From: Micromonospora citrea
GTDB lineage: Bacteria; Actinomycetota; Actinomycetes; Mycobacteriales; Micromonosporaceae
DNA length: 64,000 nt
Direction: 5' to 3'
NCBI RefSeq assembly: GCF_900090315.1
Contig: NZ_FMHZ01000002.1
Location: 1,280,501-1,344,500 of the forward strand
Under the pieces are notes generated by a model, which did not search any database, was not told the origin of the DNA, and saw only the letters and a program-made list of their open reading frames with translations. The position numbers and the translations under genes were made by a program. Below, in pieces: positions 61,115 to 64,000 of the stretch. Within the stretch, counting starts at the first letter, position 1, and each line of letters opens with the position of its first letter.

Positions 61115-64000
61115 ATGCAGAATCCAGCCGCACCCGCCGCGACCGACCCCGTCCGCGAGCTGCACCGCCGCCTCCGCCCCCTGATGTTCCGGGACCAGCG
61201 CCGCCTCCAGCGGCGCCTCGACGGCGTACGCCGGCTGAAGGACCCGCAGCGGCGCGAGGGCGCGCTGGCCGAGATCGCCGCGGACGTGGCGCGGGCCGAG
61301 GCGCGGCTGGAGAGCCGGCGGGCCGCCGTGCCGGCCGTCACCTATCCGGCCCAGTTGCCGGTGAGCGAGCGCAAGGACGACATCGCCGCCGCGATCCGCG
61401 ACCACCAGGTGGTGATCGTGGCCGGCGAGACCGGCTCCGGCAAGACCACCCAGCTGCCCAAGATCTGCCTGGAGCTGGGGCGCGGGATCAACGGGCTGAT
61501 CGGCCACACCCAGCCGCGCCGGCTGGCCGCGCGTACGGTGGCGGACCGGATCGCCGAGGAGCTGGGCACCGAGCTGGGCGACGTGGTCGGCTACAAGGTG
61601 CGCTTCACCGACCAGGTGAGCGACCGCAGCCTGGTGAAGCTGATGACCGACGGCATGCTGCTCGCCGAGTTGCAGACCGACCGGATGCTGCGCCAGTACG
61701 ACACGCTGATCATCGACGAGGCGCACGAGCGCAGCCTGAACATCGACTTCATCCTCGGCTACCTGCGGCAGCTCCTGCCCCGCCGGCCCGACCTGAAGGT
61801 GGTCATCACCTCGGCGACCATCGAGACCGAGCGCTTCGCCCGGCACTTCGCCGGGCCGCCCACCGAGGAGCACCCCGACGGCGTTCCGGCGCCGGTGGTC
61901 GAGGTCTCCGGCCGCACGTACCCGGTCGAGGTGCGCTACCGGCCGCTGGTCGAGGTGGCCGAGGGCGAGGACGACGGGGACGACGAGGAGAACGTCCGCG
62001 ACCAGATCCAGGCCATCGGCGACGCCGTCGAGGAACTGGCCGCCGAGGGGCCCGGCGACGTCCTGGTCTTCCTCAGCGGCGAGCGGGAGATCCGGGACAC
62101 CGCCGACGCGCTGGGCAAGCTGGTGGAGAAGAAACCGGCGCTGCGCGGCACCGAGATCCTGCCGCTGTACGCCCGCCTCTCCACCGCCGAGCAGCACCGG
62201 GTCTTCGCCCCGCACGCCGGGCGCCGGGTGGTCCTGGCGACCAACGTGGCGGAGACCTCGCTCACCGTGCCCGGCATCAAGTACGTGGTGGACCCGGGCA
62301 CCGCGCGCATCTCCCGCTACAGCAGCCGGTTGAAGGTGCAGCGGCTGCCGATCGAGCCGGTCTCGCAGGCGTCGGCCAACCAGCGCAAGGGGCGCTGCGG
62401 GCGCACCTCGGACGGCATCTGCATCCGCCTCTACGACGAGCAGGACTTCCTGTCCCGCCCGGAGTTCACCGACCCGGAGATCCTGCGCACCAACCTCGCC
62501 TCGGTCATCCTCCAGATGACGTCCATCGGGCTGGGCGACATCGCCGCGTTCCCGTTCATCGACCCGCCGGACCGGCGCAACATCACCGATGGCGTCAACC
62601 TGCTGCACGAGCTGGGCGCGCTGGACCCGACGGAGACGGACCCGGCGAAGCGGCTCACCCCGCTGGGCCGGCGGCTCGCCCAGCTCCCCGTCGACCCGCG
62701 GCTGGCCCGGATGGTCGTCGAGGGCGAGCGCAACGGCTGCGCCACCGAGGTGATGGTGATCGCCGCCGCGCTGTCGATCCAGGACCCGCGCGAACGGCCC
62801 GCCGACAGGCAGGCCCAGGCCGACCAGGCGCACGCCCGGTTCACCGACCGCGAGTCGGACTTCGTGACGCTGCTCAACCTGTGGCGGCACCTGCGCGAGC
62901 AGCAGCGCGAGCTGTCGTCCAGCGCGTTCCGGCGGATGTGCAAGGCCGAATACCTCAACTACCTGCGGGTGCGCGAGTGGCAGGACATCGTCAGCCAGTT
63001 GCGCCAGGTCCTGCGTACCCCCGAAGAGGGGCGACCGACGCGCGACGGCGGCGGGCGCGGGGGCGGCGCGGACCTGCCGGAGGAGATCGACACCCCGAAG
63101 GTGCACCAGTCGCTGCTGGCCGGCCTGCTCTCCCACGTCGGGCTCAAGGACGCGCAGAAGCACGAGTACCTGGGCGCCCGGGGCGCGAAGTTCGCGCTCT
63201 TCCCCGGCTCGGCGCTGTTCAAGAAGCCGCCGCGCTGGGTGATGGCGGCCGAACTGGTCGAGACCTCCCGGCTCTGGGGCCGCGTGAACGGCCGGGTCGA
63301 GCCGGAGTGGGTCGAGCCGCTCGCCCAGCACCTGGTCAAGCGCAGCTACAGCGAGCCGCACTGGGAGAAGAAGCAGGCGGCCGTGATGGCCTACGAGAAG
63401 GTGACCCTCTACGGCATTCCGTTGGTCACCTCGCGCAAGGTCAACTTCGGCCGGATCGACCCGGCGCTGTCGCGGGAGCTGTTCATCCGGCACGCCCTGG
63501 TCGAGGGCGACTGGCAGACCCACCACCACTTCTGGCGGGACAACCAGCGGCTGCTGGCGGAGATCGAGGAGCTGGAGAACCGGGCCCGGCGCCGCGACAT
63601 CCTCGTCGACGACCAGACCGTCTTCGACTTCTACGACGCCCGCGTCCCGGCCGACGTGGTCTCCGGGCGGCACTTCGACGCCTGGTGGAAGAAGACCCGC
63701 CGGGAGCAGCCGGACCTGCTCACCTTCACCCGGGAGCTGCTGGTCAACGCCGGCCGTGGCGGCGTCGACGAGGCCGACTACCCCGACGAGTGGTCGGCCG
63801 ACGGGGTGACCCTGCCGCTGACCTACCGCTTCGAGCCGGGGACGCCCACCGACGGCGTGACCGTCGACATCCCACTGCCGCTGCTCAACCAGGTGCCGGC
63901 CGAGAGCTTCGACTGGCAGGTGCCGGGGCTGCGCGAGGAGCTCGTCGTCGCGCTGATCCGCTCGCTGCCCAAGGCGCTGCGCCGCAACTTCGTCCCGGTG
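61115..64000 (+). CDS. hrpA: ATP-dependent RNA helicase HrpA, 3' end cut by window
   Basis: The first 962 codons are visible; full-length HrpA is about 1300 residues. A basic N-terminal helix (about 15-70) precedes the DEAH-box core: Walker A VAGETGSGKTTQLP (about 102-115), Ia HTQPRRLAARTVADRI, II IIDEAHERSLNIDF (DEAH 201-204), III TSATIETERFA, then NVAETSLTVPGIKYVVD and QRKGRCGRTSDGICIRLYDE. The HA2/OB and DUF3418-type C-terminal regions begin at about 480. HrpA is a 3'-5' RNA helicase involved in mRNA processing and rescue of stalled ribosomes. ATG 61115 follows a weak ribosome site. Confidence 0.92.
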   Translation, partial: MQNPAAPAATDPVRELHRRLRPLMFRDQRRLQRRLDGVRRLKDPQRREGALAEIAADVARAEARLESRRAAVPAVTYPAQLPVSERKDDIAAAIRDHQVVIVAGETGSGKTTQLPKICLELGRGINGLIGHTQPRRLAARTVADRIAEELGTELGDVVGYKVRFTDQVSDRSLVKLMTDGMLLAELQTDRMLRQYDTLIIDEAHERSLNIDFILGYLRQLLPRRPDLKVVITSATIETERFARHFAGPPTEEHPDGVPAPVVEVSGRTYPVEVRYRPLVEVAEGEDDGDDEENVRDQIQAIGDAVEELAAEGPGDVLVFLSGEREIRDTADALGKLVEKKPALRGTEILPLYARLSTAEQHRVFAPHAGRRVVLATNVAETSLTVPGIKYVVDPGTARISRYSSRLKVQRLPIEPVSQASANQRKGRCGRTSDGICIRLYDEQDFLSRPEFTDPEILRTNLASVILQMTSIGLGDIAAFPFIDPPDRRNITDGVNLLHELGALDPTETDPAKRLTPLGRRLAQLPVDPRLARMVVEGERNGCATEVMVIAAALSIQDPRERPADRQAQADQAHARFTDRESDFVTLLNLWRHLREQQRELSSSAFRRMCKAEYLNYLRVREWQDIVSQLRQVLRTPEEGRPTRDGGGRGGGADLPEEIDTPKVHQSLLAGLLSHVGLKDAQKHEYLGARGAKFALFPGSALFKKPPRWVMAAELVETSRLWGRVNGRVEPEWVEPLAQHLVKRSYSEPHWEKKQAAVMAYEKVTLYGIPLVTSRKVNFGRIDPALSRELFIRHALVEGDWQTHHHFWRDNQRLLAEIEELENRARRRDILVDDQTVFDFYDARVPADVVSGRHFDAWWKKTRREQPDLLTFTRELLVNAGRGGVDEADYPDEWSADGVTLPLTYRFEPGTPTDGVTVDIPLPLLNQVPAESFDWQVPGLREELVVALIRSLPKALRRNFVPV

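Overview
The window is about 64 kb of very GC-rich actinobacterial chromosome. GTG starts are frequent, Shine-Dalgarno sites are short and purine-rich, and intergenic hairpins are strong. The gene set includes an F420-type LLM oxidoreductase, a HelR-like RNA polymerase ATPase, a SigB/SigF-type sigma factor, a class F sortase, a PAC2 protein, a DUF3516 helicase, and GH6 and GH9 cellulases carrying CBM2 domains. This points to a filamentous, plant-polymer-degrading actinomycete, most likely Micromonosporaceae (Micromonospora-like). The genus is an inference from gene content, not a measured match. I saw no rRNA, tRNA or CRISPR array.

Layout. 1-14.7 kb: small stress and housekeeping proteins (DUF2795, SRPBCC, DUF3072), an MFS exporter, a TetR/ABC-exporter pair with a palindromic operator between the genes, a CmpX-like membrane protein, a large PAS-GAF-PP2C-ATPase phosphatase, a HAD hydrolase, a CPA1 antiporter, an FAD oxidoreductase and a phosphoesterase. 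14.7-18 kb: a HelR-type helicase, then a recombination scar in which a 5'-truncated membrane protein gene and a 5'-truncated MarR/GbsR-like regulator lie head to head. 18-25.6 kb: a GH6 cellulase, a general stress protein, a MarR/pirin pair, a 42-aa membrane protein, a phospholipase D-like enzyme, an acetoacetate decarboxylase-like protein and a SigB/F-type sigma factor. 25.6-30.4 kb: a decayed IS5-type transposase followed by an MMPL exporter/CMD-like/DUF1772 operon, probably acquired. 31-44 kb: HrpB helicase, PP2C phosphatase, a modular GH9 cellulase, an unrecognised 311-aa protein, GNAT, LLM oxidoreductase, succinate-semialdehyde dehydrogenase, two monooxygenase-type and membrane proteins, and a GDSL lipoprotein. 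44-56 kb: an EcsC protein, a lysozyme-like cell-wall protein, PAC2, exonuclease III, an MhuD-like protein, a class F sortase with its probable surface-protein partner, TrmB, a DUF3516 helicase, an orphan protein behind a palindromic promoter, and a DUF559 nuclease-fold protein flanked by two related hairpins. 56-64 kb: a complete siderophore ABC importer operon behind an iron box, YciI, cytidine deaminase, and the 5' part of HrpA.

How the genes work together. The GH6 and GH9 cellulases lie 15-17 kb apart, but each has a CebR/CelR-type 14-bp operator just upstream, so they probably belong to one cellobiose-responsive regulon. The four siderophore-uptake genes overlap or nearly overlap and sit behind one DtxR/IdeR-type box. 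The sortase and its neighbour are 6 bp apart and form a cell-surface unit. The MMPL-CMD-DUF1772 genes form a coupled operon with a possible coupled leader ORF.

The intergenic DNA is rich in private minisatellites (9-, 16-, 17-, 20-, 31-, 41- and 48-bp units) and in long perfect hairpins. These are the least explained structures in the window. Nothing here is clearly a new multi-gene system. The best leads are the hairpin-flanked DUF559 gene, the 20-bp perfect hairpin at 42334-42377, the palindromic promoter at 53950-53977 and the divergent-gene deletion scar near 17575.
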